64,000 nt of DNA, taken from Oceanobacillus rekensis. Its GTDB lineage: Bacteria; Bacillota; Bacilli; Bacillales; Amphibacillaceae. Shown piece after piece: positions 1 through 7,749 of the stretch. The notes beneath the pieces were generated by a model. It searched no databases. It was given only the letters and a program-made list of their open reading frames with translations, and was not told the DNA's origin. The stretch lies in assembly GCF_002153375.1 (NCBI RefSeq), contig NZ_MTBQ01000002.1, positions 250,223-314,222 of the forward strand. Reading direction: 5' to 3'. The translations under genes were made by a program, and so were the position numbers. Position 1 is the first letter of the stretch, and each line of letters begins with the position of its first letter.

Positions 1-639
1 TACATGATTGTATTATGTAGAACCGCTCCAAAAGATCCAAAATATAGGCATGGAGGTATGAGTCAGATAATCGTTGACTTAACTAGCCCTGGGGTAAGTA
101 TTCGTCCAATAAAATTTCTAACTGGTGAAAAGCATTTTAATGAAGTTTTTTTTGAAAACGTTTTCGTTTCAGAAGAAAATATTGTTGGGACGGAAGGGGA
201 TGGTTGGAAACAAAATATGCAAGAACTTGCATATGAGCGAAGCGGTCCTGAAAGAATGCTAAGTACGTTTCCTTTATTAGGAGAATTAATATCGGTACTA
301 AGAGAAAATAATGATAAGCAAGGATTAAAGGAAACGATGAAACTTGTTGCTCGGTTAAACAGTTTCCGACTTATGTCACTTGGGGTAGCGCAGTATCTAG
401 AAGAAGGAAAAGATGTATCAATTGCAGCTGCATTGGTGAAAGACCTAGGGACAAAATTTGAGAAGGATATTGCAGAAACTGCTCGATTAATTATATCTAG
501 TGTGCCATCTGTTCATTCTAGAAAACAATTTGAAAAATATCTAGCACAGTCAATTTTGCATTCGCCTGGATTTACACTGCGTGGTGGAACCACGGAGATA
601 TTAAGAGGAATTGTATCGAAAGGAATGATTGCAGAATGA
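1..639 (+). CDS. Acyl-CoA dehydrogenase, C-terminal part (5' end outside window)
   Basis: The frame is open from base 1, so the start lies upstream; only the last 212 codons or so are seen. The visible part covers the middle beta-barrel edge (FFENVFVSEENIVG, then GDGW) and the C-terminal helical bundle of an FAD-dependent ACAD. Near the end the usual catalytic-base segment Y-E-G-T is replaced by R-G-G-T (GGTTEILRG), so the common Glu base is absent, as in some heteromeric ACADs. The stop overlaps the next ACAD start (ATGA), implying translational coupling and probably a two-subunit enzyme. Substrate unknown. Confidence 0.88.
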   Translation, partial: YMIVLCRTAPKDPKYRHGGMSQIIVDLTSPGVSIRPIKFLTGEKHFNEVFFENVFVSEENIVGTEGDGWKQNMQELAYERSGPERMLSTFPLLGELISVLRENNDKQGLKETMKLVARLNSFRLMSLGVAQYLEEGKDVSIAAALVKDLGTKFEKDIAETARLIISSVPSVHSRKQFEKYLAQSILHSPGFTLRGGTTEILRGIVSKGMIAE

Positions 640-1712
640 GTGAAATGCATGAATTAATTTTAGATTCGACCACTAAAATTTTAAAAGACATTTGTACAAA
701 AGAATTAGTAGATAAATCCGAAGAGGGTCAATGGGCAGGAGATTTATGGGAAGTATTAGTTGAATCAGGAATCACTTCTATCGGTGTTCCTGAATCAACT
801 GGTGGAACAGGAGGAGATTTTGTTGATGCATTTCATATTCTTCGCTTAGCAGGGAAATATGCGGTGCCGCTTCCATTATCCGAAACACTAATCGTAAATT
901 GGTTGTTAGCGGGTTACGGAGTAATTCCTCAGGAAGAACCAGTAACGTTTGAACTTAATAGCAAGCTTCAATTGGAGAAGAATGATGCAGGGTTTCTAGT
1001 AAATGGTGCATTAGAAAATGTTTCATGGGCGAGGAACGCTAAAAAGATTTTAGTTCTTGCTAGTTTAGAGGAAGAAACGTTTGTAACTTTATTGCCTCTC
1101 GAAGATGCCTATATTGAGAATAATAATAATTTAGCGGGTGAGCCGATTGATACAGTAGTATTTGAGGATGTAATGGTTAATGACATAGAAACCTATATTG
1201 TAGAAGAAAATACACTACAAGAAAAAGTTATTGATTTAGGTGGATTGTCTAAGGCTGCAATGATGAGTGGAGCATTAGATAAAGTGTTGGAATTAAGTGT
1301 CCAGTATATAAAAGAAAGAGAACAATTTGGACGACCACTTCATAAGTTGCAGGCGATACAACAACATATTGCAGTGCTGTCTGGAGAAACAATTGCTGCA
1401 TTAACAATAACGAATAAGGCGATTGACTCCTATGATAAAGGAACAACTGATAACGAAATTGCCTACGCAAAATTAAAGGTAAATGAATCTGCTGGTATTG
1501 TAGCAGAAATTGCACATCAAATTCATGGTGCAATTGGTGCAACACATGAGCATCAACTTCACCATTTAACTAGACGTCTGTGGGCTTGGAGAGATCAGTT
1601 TGGGAATGAGAATTTTTGGGCTGAAAAACTAGCTGAAAAAATAATGGATTCTCAATCACAAACGTTATGGGAAATGATGACAGAGGAGCAGATGATAGAA
1701 ACGATGCAATAA
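636..1712 (+). CDS. Acyl-CoA dehydrogenase-like protein, probable partner subunit
   Basis: 358 residues, shorter than a standard 380-residue ACAD. The N-terminal helical domain (ESGITSIGVPESTGGTGGDF) and the C-terminal bundle (REQFGRPLHKLQAIQQHIA, residues about 225-245, then HQIHGAIGATHEHQLH) are recognisable, but the central region is poorly conserved and the C-terminal YEGT motif is missing. Starts at an ATG overlapping the upstream ACAD stop, with AAAGGAATG before it. In actinobacterial steroid side-chain degradation such unequal ACAD pairs form alpha2beta2 enzymes; the same arrangement is inferred here. Followed 15 bases later by an enoyl-CoA hydratase-like gene. Confidence 0.85.
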   Translation: MSEMHELILDSTTKILKDICTKELVDKSEEGQWAGDLWEVLVESGITSIGVPESTGGTGGDFVDAFHILRLAGKYAVPLPLSETLIVNWLLAGYGVIPQEEPVTFELNSKLQLEKNDAGFLVNGALENVSWARNAKKILVLASLEEETFVTLLPLEDAYIENNNNLAGEPIDTVVFEDVMVNDIETYIVEENTLQEKVIDLGGLSKAAMMSGALDKVLELSVQYIKEREQFGRPLHKLQAIQQHIAVLSGETIAALTITNKAIDSYDKGTTDNEIAYAKLKVNESAGIVAEIAHQIHGAIGATHEHQLHHLTRRLWAWRDQFGNENFWAEKLAEKIMDSQSQTLWEMMTEEQMIETMQ

Positions 1713-1727
1713 TTAGGAGGGAAATAG

Positions 1728-2534
1728 ATGTCTGATTTAATTTTTGAAGTTGAAAATAGCGTAGCAAGAATCACATTAAATCGACCAGAAAGTTTGAATG
1801 CATTTAGCGAGGAAATGATTAATGAGTGGATTAAAGCACTTGAAACAGTACGTGATTCAGATGAAATCAGAGCAGTAGTTGTTTCAGGTAATGGAAGAGC
1901 ATTTTGTTCTGGTGGCGATATTAAGGAAATGATTAAAGGAAATGGCTTCTATAGAAGTCAGAATGATATCACAAGTAATGGACTTGCAAGGAAAAATTCC
2001 TTATGGAAGAAGGTACAACGTGTACCTTTACTATTAGAGGAAATCGATAAGCCAGTAATTGCAAAAGTTCATGGTATTGCATTCGGTGCTGGATTAGATA
2101 TGGCCTTAATGTGTGATATTCGTATTGTTGCAGAGGGAACAAGACTTTCTGAAAGCTATCTGAATGTTGGACTCGTACCAGGAGATGGTGCAACATATTT
2201 CTTACCACGTTTGGTAGGGACAGATACTGCGTTGGATATGTTATGGAGTGGAAAAGTACTAAATGCCAGGGAAGCTAAGGATATAGGTTTAGTAACATTT
2301 GTTGTGCCAGATGCAGATTTAGATTCATACACTGAGGAGTATGTCCAAAAACTTGTTAATGGTCCGCAACAAGCAATAAGACTTACAAAACGAGCGGTTT
2401 ATCAAAACAGAGATATGAGTTTACGTTCTTCTTTAGATATGATTTCTTCTTCCATGGGGTTAGTAACAGAGTTGGAGGATTATCAAAGAGGCGTTCAAGC
2501 TGTTTTGGAAAAGCGTAAAGCTGTATTTGAATGA
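1728..2534 (+). CDS. Enoyl-CoA hydratase/isomerase family protein (PaaG-like)
   Basis: 268-residue crotonase-fold protein. NGRAFCSGGDIKEM (residues about 57-70) and HGIAFGAGLDMALMCDI (about 113-129) form the CoA oxyanion-hole region. The two Glu residues used by classical hydratases are not conserved: the first is Asp (GLDMA) and the second position falls on Tyr in SESYLNVGLVPGDG. This is typical of isomerase-like or atypical crotonases, so simple hydratase activity is uncertain. Strong AGGAGG site before the ATG; third gene of an operon with the two ACADs. Closely resembles the crotonase at 32706. Confidence 0.88.
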   Translation: MSDLIFEVENSVARITLNRPESLNAFSEEMINEWIKALETVRDSDEIRAVVVSGNGRAFCSGGDIKEMIKGNGFYRSQNDITSNGLARKNSLWKKVQRVPLLLEEIDKPVIAKVHGIAFGAGLDMALMCDIRIVAEGTRLSESYLNVGLVPGDGATYFLPRLVGTDTALDMLWSGKVLNAREAKDIGLVTFVVPDADLDSYTEEYVQKLVNGPQQAIRLTKRAVYQNRDMSLRSSLDMISSSMGLVTELEDYQRGVQAVLEKRKAVFE

Positions 2535-2691
2535 TGAAATAACAAATAGTTATACCCTAGTATTTTTTCGGCCAATCTAATTCTTACCTTGGTATATATC
2601 TAGAATCTACTTAATAAATAGGATAATTTATTTTATCTGCAGAAACAAAGAGTGTATCTCGCCTAGTAGACGTGAACAGAATTTTAAGGAG

Positions 2692-4383
2692 ATGATTCAA
2701 ATAAATCGGACAATAGATAAGATGATGTTAAAAGAATCCCCTTTTCTTTCTATTACTCTAGATATTAATAACCTGATAATCGAATGTAATCATACAATGG
2801 AATCTATCCTTGATAAAAAATTAACAGGAATGGATATAACTACTGTCTTTTCCGTTTGGAAACATCCTTTACGCTCTAAACTCATACATGCCGAATATAA
2901 AGATCGTATTTTCGCTTTTATTGTAGGGAAAATTAATGATACAGAAGATAAGATGTTATACGGAGTTGAAACATCTGATTTTGCTATGTTAATCAAAGAA
3001 AATAAAGATTTGAAAAATTTGACTAGGGAATTGGATGCTATCATTGAAAATTCTTATGATGGCATCTATATTACAGATAGCAATGGCTTAACGTTAAAAA
3101 CCAATACCGCAATTGAACGAATCACAGGCATACCTAAGGAATATTATGTTGGAAAGAACGTTGGAACTCTTATAAATAGAGGAATACTTAAAAATTCTGT
3201 AACAAAAAAAGTTTTGGAATATAAAAGAACGGTCTCTGTTGTTCAAAAAAATTACGTAGGAAATGAAACAATTTTAACGGGTAGTCCAGTTTTTGATGAT
3301 AATGGTGAAATTGAGAAGATTGTGACCAATATTAGAGATTTATCAGATTTAAATGAATTACAAGCAGAGCTTGTTAAAGTAAATAAGCTAAATGACAAAT
3401 ATAAAAGAGAATTACAACGATTGAAGAATAAACCAGATCAACTTAAGGATATCATTACAAAAAGTGAGCAAATGAAAATGATTTATGATACTGCAAAACG
3501 AATTGCTAACATTGATGCGACGGTGTTAATTCTAGGGGATACAGGTGTGGGAAAAGATGTATTAGCAAATTACATTTTTTCAAATAGCAGCAGATCTAAG
3601 GTAGGAGAATTCATAAAAGTAAACTGTGGTGCAATTCCTGCTGAATTACTAGAATCAGAACTTTTTGGTTATGAAGGTGGTGCTTTTACTGGGGCAAATA
3701 GTAAAGGAAAGCCAGGTATGTTTGAACTTGCAAATAGAGGAATCCTATTTTTAGATGAAATAGGTGAATTACCCTTATCCTTGCAGGTTAAATTATTAAG
3801 AGTATTACAGGACGGGGAGATTCAAAGAGTTGGGGGAACACTACCAAAGAAGATAGATGTTCGAATTATTACAGCAACGAATCGTAGTCTGAAAGTAATG
3901 GTAGAAGAAGGTGATTTCCGAGAAGATCTGTATTACCGATTAAATGTAATACCGATTAAAGTACCTCCGCTAAGAGAACGTCGTGATGATATATTACCGC
4001 TGATTCAATTATTTTTACAGCAAATTAGCGAAAAATATCATTTAAATAAAGAATTCGATTATGATCTGAAGGATTTTTTCTTGTCTTATGATTGGCCTGG
4101 TAATATACGAGAGTTGTCTAATCTAATAGAAAGATTGGTGGTTACCACCAATGAAAAAGTTATTTCTATGGAAGACCTCCCTGCTGAATACCATCAAGCA
4201 AATGATGTAACGATAAACAGTATTTTACCACTCAAGGATGCGATAGAAGCAGCTGAGAAAAAAGTGTTAACACTAGCAGCTAAAAAGTACGAAAATACCT
4301 ATGAAATTGCAAAAGCACTAGAGTCTAGTCAACCTACAATTGTAAGAAAGTTGAAGAAATATGAAATTAGCATTAGGAGATGA
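2692..4383 (+). CDS. Sigma-54-dependent transcriptional activator, PAS-AAA+-HTH
   Basis: 563 residues. A weak N-terminal PAS-like region (about 12-100), a clear PAS domain (about 112-215, IIENSYDGIYITDSNG), a short coiled coil, then the AAA+ domain: Walker A GDTGVGKD (about 282-289), intact GAFTGA (about 330-335), Walker B FLDEIGE (about 351-357) and REDLYYRLN arginine fingers (about 410). A Fis-type helix-turn-helix closes the protein (YEIAKALESSQPTIVRKLKK). Everything needed to open a sigma-54 holoenzyme is present. The AAGGAG site directly abuts the ATG at 2692, so the true start is uncertain (ATG 2722 or 2725 are alternatives). It probably drives the -24/-12 promoter at 6410. Confidence 0.93.
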   Translation: MIQINRTIDKMMLKESPFLSITLDINNLIIECNHTMESILDKKLTGMDITTVFSVWKHPLRSKLIHAEYKDRIFAFIVGKINDTEDKMLYGVETSDFAMLIKENKDLKNLTRELDAIIENSYDGIYITDSNGLTLKTNTAIERITGIPKEYYVGKNVGTLINRGILKNSVTKKVLEYKRTVSVVQKNYVGNETILTGSPVFDDNGEIEKIVTNIRDLSDLNELQAELVKVNKLNDKYKRELQRLKNKPDQLKDIITKSEQMKMIYDTAKRIANIDATVLILGDTGVGKDVLANYIFSNSSRSKVGEFIKVNCGAIPAELLESELFGYEGGAFTGANSKGKPGMFELANRGILFLDEIGELPLSLQVKLLRVLQDGEIQRVGGTLPKKIDVRIITATNRSLKVMVEEGDFREDLYYRLNVIPIKVPPLRERRDDILPLIQLFLQQISEKYHLNKEFDYDLKDFFLSYDWPGNIRELSNLIERLVVTTNEKVISMEDLPAEYHQANDVTINSILPLKDAIEAAEKKVLTLAAKKYENTYEIAKALESSQPTIVRKLKKYEISIRR

Positions 4384-4387
4384 GTTT

Positions 4388-5329
4388 ATGAGAATCGGAA
4401 TTGTTGGTGCAGGAGCAGTAGGAAGTTTTTTTGGTGCTTTACTTCAACAAGGGGGGCATCAAGTATCTTTCCTTACGAGAGGAAAGCATTTGGAAGCAAT
4501 GCAAAGACAAGGTTTAAATATAAAAAGAGAGGATGAATCGTTTACAATACATAGTACATTTACAAATGACCCGGAGCAATTAGCAAATTCGGAACTCATT
4601 TTGTTTTGTGTGAAATCAAATGATACAGAACACATGGCAAATAAATTACTCCCGATATTACAAGAGAACGCTTTCGTTATGACAATGCAAAATGGTGTGG
4701 ATAACGAAGAAATATTAAAAAAAATATTTGGTGTTGAACGTATCCTTTCTTGCGCAACATATGTACAAGCCGTGATAGAAAAACCAGGTATTGTGAAACA
4801 ACAAGGCAGGGTAGCGCTGGTAATTGGAGAACTTGATCAATCCGTGAGCCAGCAATGTGCGGATATTGTTGCTTGTTTTCATCAGGCAAGCATTGATGCA
4901 AAACACACCGGCGATATTGTTGGGAAAAAATGGAGGAAATTTCTTTGGAATATTACCTTTAATCCATTGTCCGCAATATCAACTGCTACCGTTGGAGACC
5001 TACTCGATGATAAACCATTACGCGAAACGGCGGAGTCCATATGTAAGGAAGCAATGGAAGTTGCTATCAATGCCGGGGTTTCAATAGATCCAGCACGCAC
5101 GATGGAAACCATTTTCAAAAATGCAGAACGCGCGCGAGTACATCAAACTTCTATGTTACAAGACCGATTATCTGGGAAGCAAATGGAGGTAGAGTCGATG
5201 TGTGGATATGTTGTGAGAAAAGCCAATGAATTAGATATTGCAGTACCAACCGTACAAGCGTCTTATAGTATCTTAACTTTTATGAATAAACAACAGTCCT
5301 TGGATGGTGGTCGGCTCGTAACAAAGTAG
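4388..5329 (+). CDS. PanE/ApbA-family ketopantoate reductase-like dehydrogenase
   Basis: 313 residues counted from ATG 4388, chosen because TAGGAGA sits 7 bases upstream; a longer frame overlapping the regulator has no ribosome site. The N-terminal Rossmann motif GIVGAGAVGSFFGALL binds NADP(H). GKKWRKFLWNITFNPLSA (about residues 178-195) carries the family's catalytic Lys and Asn. The family reduces 2-oxo acids such as ketopantoate to 2-hydroxy acids. Here it sits in a catabolic cluster right after a regulator, so a 2-oxo or 2-hydroxy acid intermediate is as likely as a pantothenate role. Only 4 bases separate it from the regulator stop. Confidence 0.85.
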   Translation: MRIGIVGAGAVGSFFGALLQQGGHQVSFLTRGKHLEAMQRQGLNIKREDESFTIHSTFTNDPEQLANSELILFCVKSNDTEHMANKLLPILQENAFVMTMQNGVDNEEILKKIFGVERILSCATYVQAVIEKPGIVKQQGRVALVIGELDQSVSQQCADIVACFHQASIDAKHTGDIVGKKWRKFLWNITFNPLSAISTATVGDLLDDKPLRETAESICKEAMEVAINAGVSIDPARTMETIFKNAERARVHQTSMLQDRLSGKQMEVESMCGYVVRKANELDIAVPTVQASYSILTFMNKQQSLDGGRLVTK

Positions 5330-5395
5330 AGAAAGGAATGAATAATCATTATTGAAATTCAAGAGACGGAAGATGTTACTTGTGTCAAGGCTCAG

Positions 5396-6169
5396 GTGAT
5401 TAGATCGGATGGAAAAGGTAGGCCAGTGTACATGTTTTTGGTAGATGGTATGCTAATTGATACCGGACCACAATGCCTGGAAAAGGAAATTATCTCTTTT
5501 TATAAAGAACATTCAAATATGATTCAACTCGTTGCACTGACACATAGCCATGAGGATCATTCGGGGACAGCACCATGGATACAAAAAAACCTTGATATTC
5601 CAATATATGTCCATCCAAAAGGGATACAAGTATGTAAAAAAAATAGTCCATATCCAAAATACCGCCAAGCTACTTGGGGATCTCGAAAAGAATTTAATCC
5701 TTTACCGCTTGAAAGTAAAATAAAGTCAGTAAATGAAGAGTGGGAAGTGATATATACTCCTGGACATGCGGATGATCATGTTGCTTTTTACCATGAGCAA
5801 ACCGGTCGTTTGTTTAGTGGTGACTTGTTTGTTTCAACGAATCCCAAGGTAATTATGTGTTCAGAATCAATCCCGGTGATAATGAATTCAATAAGAAAAC
5901 TACTAACGTATGATTTTAAATCAATGTATTGTTCGCATGCAGGTTATTTCAAGGATGGAAAAAGTAAATTAGAACGGAAATTAGAATACTTGGAATACAT
6001 TTATAGTGAAGTGGAAAAAATGCATAGAAAGGGGCATTCTATTGTTGAGATACATAAGAGTTTATTTCCAAAAGTATATTCAATTGTAGAATTTTCTAAT
6101 GCTGAATGGGATTCAATACATATCGTATCGTCGATTATTTCAGAAGTCGATAAAAAATCCTTTAGGTAA
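5396..6169 (+). CDS. Metallo-beta-lactamase-fold hydrolase
   Basis: 257 residues from the GTG at 5396. A full dinuclear metal site is visible: THSHEDHSG (HxHxDH), TPGHADDH, FSGDLF and a later YCSHAGYF. That places it with glyoxalase II/lactonase-type hydrolases of thioesters or lactones. The N-terminus is odd. Coding similarity to the fold appears to extend upstream to about 5342 (IIEIQETEDVTCVKAQVI), but that frame has no ATG. The only ATG near the AAAGGA site (5338) is one base out of frame and stops after five codons. Either an ATC/ATT start or a one-base indel is implied. A substrate such as a gamma-lactone is a guess only. Confidence 0.85.
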   Translation: MIRSDGKGRPVYMFLVDGMLIDTGPQCLEKEIISFYKEHSNMIQLVALTHSHEDHSGTAPWIQKNLDIPIYVHPKGIQVCKKNSPYPKYRQATWGSRKEFNPLPLESKIKSVNEEWEVIYTPGHADDHVAFYHEQTGRLFSGDLFVSTNPKVIMCSESIPVIMNSIRKLLTYDFKSMYCSHAGYFKDGKSKLERKLEYLEYIYSEVEKMHRKGHSIVEIHKSLFPKVYSIVEFSNAEWDSIHIVSSIISEVDKKSFR

Positions 6170-6201
6170 TTTATTTTACGATAAAGGTTTTTTATGGAAT
6201 G

Positions 6202-6280
6202 ATTCAAGAATGAATTGCCAAGTCAATATTGAATCGTTGGTTTCTCCCGGCTTTTAAAAATTTTAATTCAATTTTGAATT
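6202..6280 (+). promoter_or_regulatory. Three TTCAA/TTGAA dyads, candidate activator binding sites (UAS)
   Basis: Three imperfect dyads lie 130-210 bases upstream of the -24/-12 element: ATTCAAGAATGAAT (6202-6215), TCAATATTGA (6223-6232) and AATTCAATTTTGAATT (6265-6280). Their position fits upstream activating sequences for a sigma-54 activator, most simply the one encoded at 2692. Seen directly as sequence; the binding role is inferred. Confidence 0.5.
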
Positions 6281-6345
6281 TATGTATAAAATACTAAATT
6301 ATTATAATAGTAATTTAGAATAAACCAAAAAATGATAGAACTTTT

Positions 6346-6380
6346 AAAACCCTTTAACTATAAGGGTTTTTGTCTTTTTA
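6346..6380 (+). terminator. Rho-independent terminator
   Basis: AAAACCCTT (6346-6354) pairs with AAGGGTTTT (6362-6370) around a 7-base loop and is followed by TGTCTTTTT. It separates the hydrolase gene from the sigma-54 promoter of the next operon. Confidence 0.8.
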
Positions 6381-6409
6381 TTTGTCCTTTTTGTAATTAT
6401 TAGGTTAGG

Positions 6410-6427
6410 TTGGCATGGATTTTGCTA
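6410..6427 (+). promoter_or_regulatory. Sigma-54 (-24/-12) promoter
   Basis: TTGGCATGGATTTTGCTA matches the YTGGCAYG-N4-TTGCW consensus. The GG at 6412-6413 and GC at 6424-6425 are 12 bases apart, as required. It lies about 40 bases before the ACAD start at 6467. It is the only convincing match noticed in the window; its cognate activator is probably the protein encoded at 2692. Confidence 0.85.
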
Positions 6428-6466
6428 TATATATAGTGAGTACATAAATAAAAGGAGGAAGTATAA

Positions 6467-7615
6467 ATGACAATTACAATTGCGGATGAACTAGAACAGA
6501 TGAAAACAATGATTAAAAATTTTGTAGATAATGAAGTGGATTCATATGCTCAGCAAATTGAAGATGAGGATGCTATTCCACAGCATTTAATTGAAAAGGC
6601 AAAAGATTTAGGGTTGTTTGGGATTAGCATTCCAGAAGAGTATGGTGGTATTGGTCTAAATACGGTTGGCAAGGCAGTAGTGCTAGAGCAATTGGGTAGG
6701 ACCCATAATGGATTTGTTTCTTTAATTAGTGCACATACCGGGATAGGTAGTACTGGTATTGTAAAACTTGCATCTGACCATTTAAAACAAAAATATTTGC
6801 CGGAAATGGCTGCCGGAAGAAAGATTGCAGCATTTGCTTTGTCGGAACCTGGGGCAGGATCAGATGCAACGAATTTATCAACACAAGCTGAGGAAAATGG
6901 AGAACAGTGGGTACTAAATGGTACGAAGCATTTTATTACCAACGCTCCTGTTGCAGATGTGTTTACTGTATTTGCGGTAACCGATAAAGAAAAAGGTGCA
7001 AAAGGTGGGATTACAGCATTTTTAGTAGAAAAGGATTTTCCGGGGCTAATTGTAGGAAAGAAAGACAAGAAGATGGGACTACGTGGTTCTTATACTGCTC
7101 AGGTAATTTTTGATAACTGTATTGTTCCGAAAGAAAATGTAATTGGTGATGTTGGTATGGGATATATGAATGCTCTAAAGATACTAGGCGAAGGCCGTGT
7201 TGGTTTAGCAGCACGCTCGGTCGGTTCTTGCGATAAGTTAATCGAAATTTCAGCGAGCTATGCAAAAGAGAGGGTTCAATTCGGTAAACCAATTGCTGAT
7301 AATCAAGCGATTCAATGGATGTTAGCTGATATGGCTACAGAAACTGAAGCGGCTCGTACCTTAACGATGATGGCAGCTGAAATGATTGACTCAGGAAAAA
7401 AGGTAATTAAAGAATCGGCAATGGCAAAATTATTTGCATCTGAAGTATTTAATAAGGTAGCAGATAAGGCAGTTCAAATCCATGGTGGTATCGGTTATAT
7501 TGGCGAGTATCCAGTGGAACGTTTTTATCGCGATGCTAGAATTACAAAAATCTATGAAGGAACAAATGAGATACAACGTCTTATTATTGCAAGAAAAGTC
7601 TTAGAAGAAAATTAA
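6467..7615 (+). CDS. Acyl-CoA dehydrogenase
   Basis: 382 residues, standard length. ALSEPGAGSDATN (about residues 126-138) is the FAD/substrate signature. The C-terminal RDARITKIYEGTNEIQRL contains the Glu of the YEGT motif used as catalytic base in short- and medium-chain enzymes. Oxidises acyl-CoA to trans-2-enoyl-CoA and passes electrons to ETF, whose genes lie at 13259-15030. Start ATG with AAAAGGAGG. First gene behind the sigma-54 promoter, so it is probably the substrate-specific entry dehydrogenase. Closest relative in the window is the broken ACAD at 15898. Confidence 0.95.
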   Translation: MTITIADELEQMKTMIKNFVDNEVDSYAQQIEDEDAIPQHLIEKAKDLGLFGISIPEEYGGIGLNTVGKAVVLEQLGRTHNGFVSLISAHTGIGSTGIVKLASDHLKQKYLPEMAAGRKIAAFALSEPGAGSDATNLSTQAEENGEQWVLNGTKHFITNAPVADVFTVFAVTDKEKGAKGGITAFLVEKDFPGLIVGKKDKKMGLRGSYTAQVIFDNCIVPKENVIGDVGMGYMNALKILGEGRVGLAARSVGSCDKLIEISASYAKERVQFGKPIADNQAIQWMLADMATETEAARTLTMMAAEMIDSGKKVIKESAMAKLFASEVFNKVADKAVQIHGGIGYIGEYPVERFYRDARITKIYEGTNEIQRLIIARKVLEEN

Positions 7616-7642
7616 AATGACTCTATATAAAAAACGAAATAG

Positions 7643-7656
7643 TGAAAGCGTTATCA
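7643..7656 (+). promoter_or_regulatory. cre box (CcpA operator)
   Basis: TGAAAGCGTTATCA fits the Bacillus consensus TGNNARCGNWWWCA at every fixed position. It lies 94 bases before the TRAP transporter start and just upstream of a possible -10 (TATAAT, 7668-7673). This suggests carbon catabolite repression of the transporter and the downstream beta-oxidation genes. Confidence 0.7.
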
Positions 7657-7670
7657 ATTATGGTATTTAT

Positions 7671-7712
7671 AATCGGAGGATTATCCCTTAAGTGTTACGA
7701 TTTCCTCCGATT
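7671..7712 (+). repeat. Inverted repeat / RNA hairpin before TRAP gene
   Basis: AATCGGAGGA (7671-7680) and TCCTCCGATT (7703-7712) are perfect 10-base complements around a 22-base loop. There is no U-tract after the right arm, so it is a weak terminator at best. It may instead be a leader hairpin, mRNA-processing element or operator. The left arm contains a GGAGGA sequence that the right arm would mask. Confidence 0.55.
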
Positions 7713-7749
7713 GTTATGCCATACTAAAAAGAAGAATGGTGGTGAATAA

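Noticed and set aside
2546-2563. Possible fourth TetR operator (CCTAGTAT followed by TTTTTTCGGC, similar to the flank of site 2)
   Set aside because: Left arm does not match ATACTAAC and the right arm has two changes; the resemblance may be chance or a relic.
6550-7068. Long open frame on the minus strand (about 170 codons)
   Set aside because: Antisense to a well-conserved ACAD, no ribosome site, composition typical of a reverse-frame shadow. The same holds for the minus-strand frames at 17601-18155 and 26231-26776.
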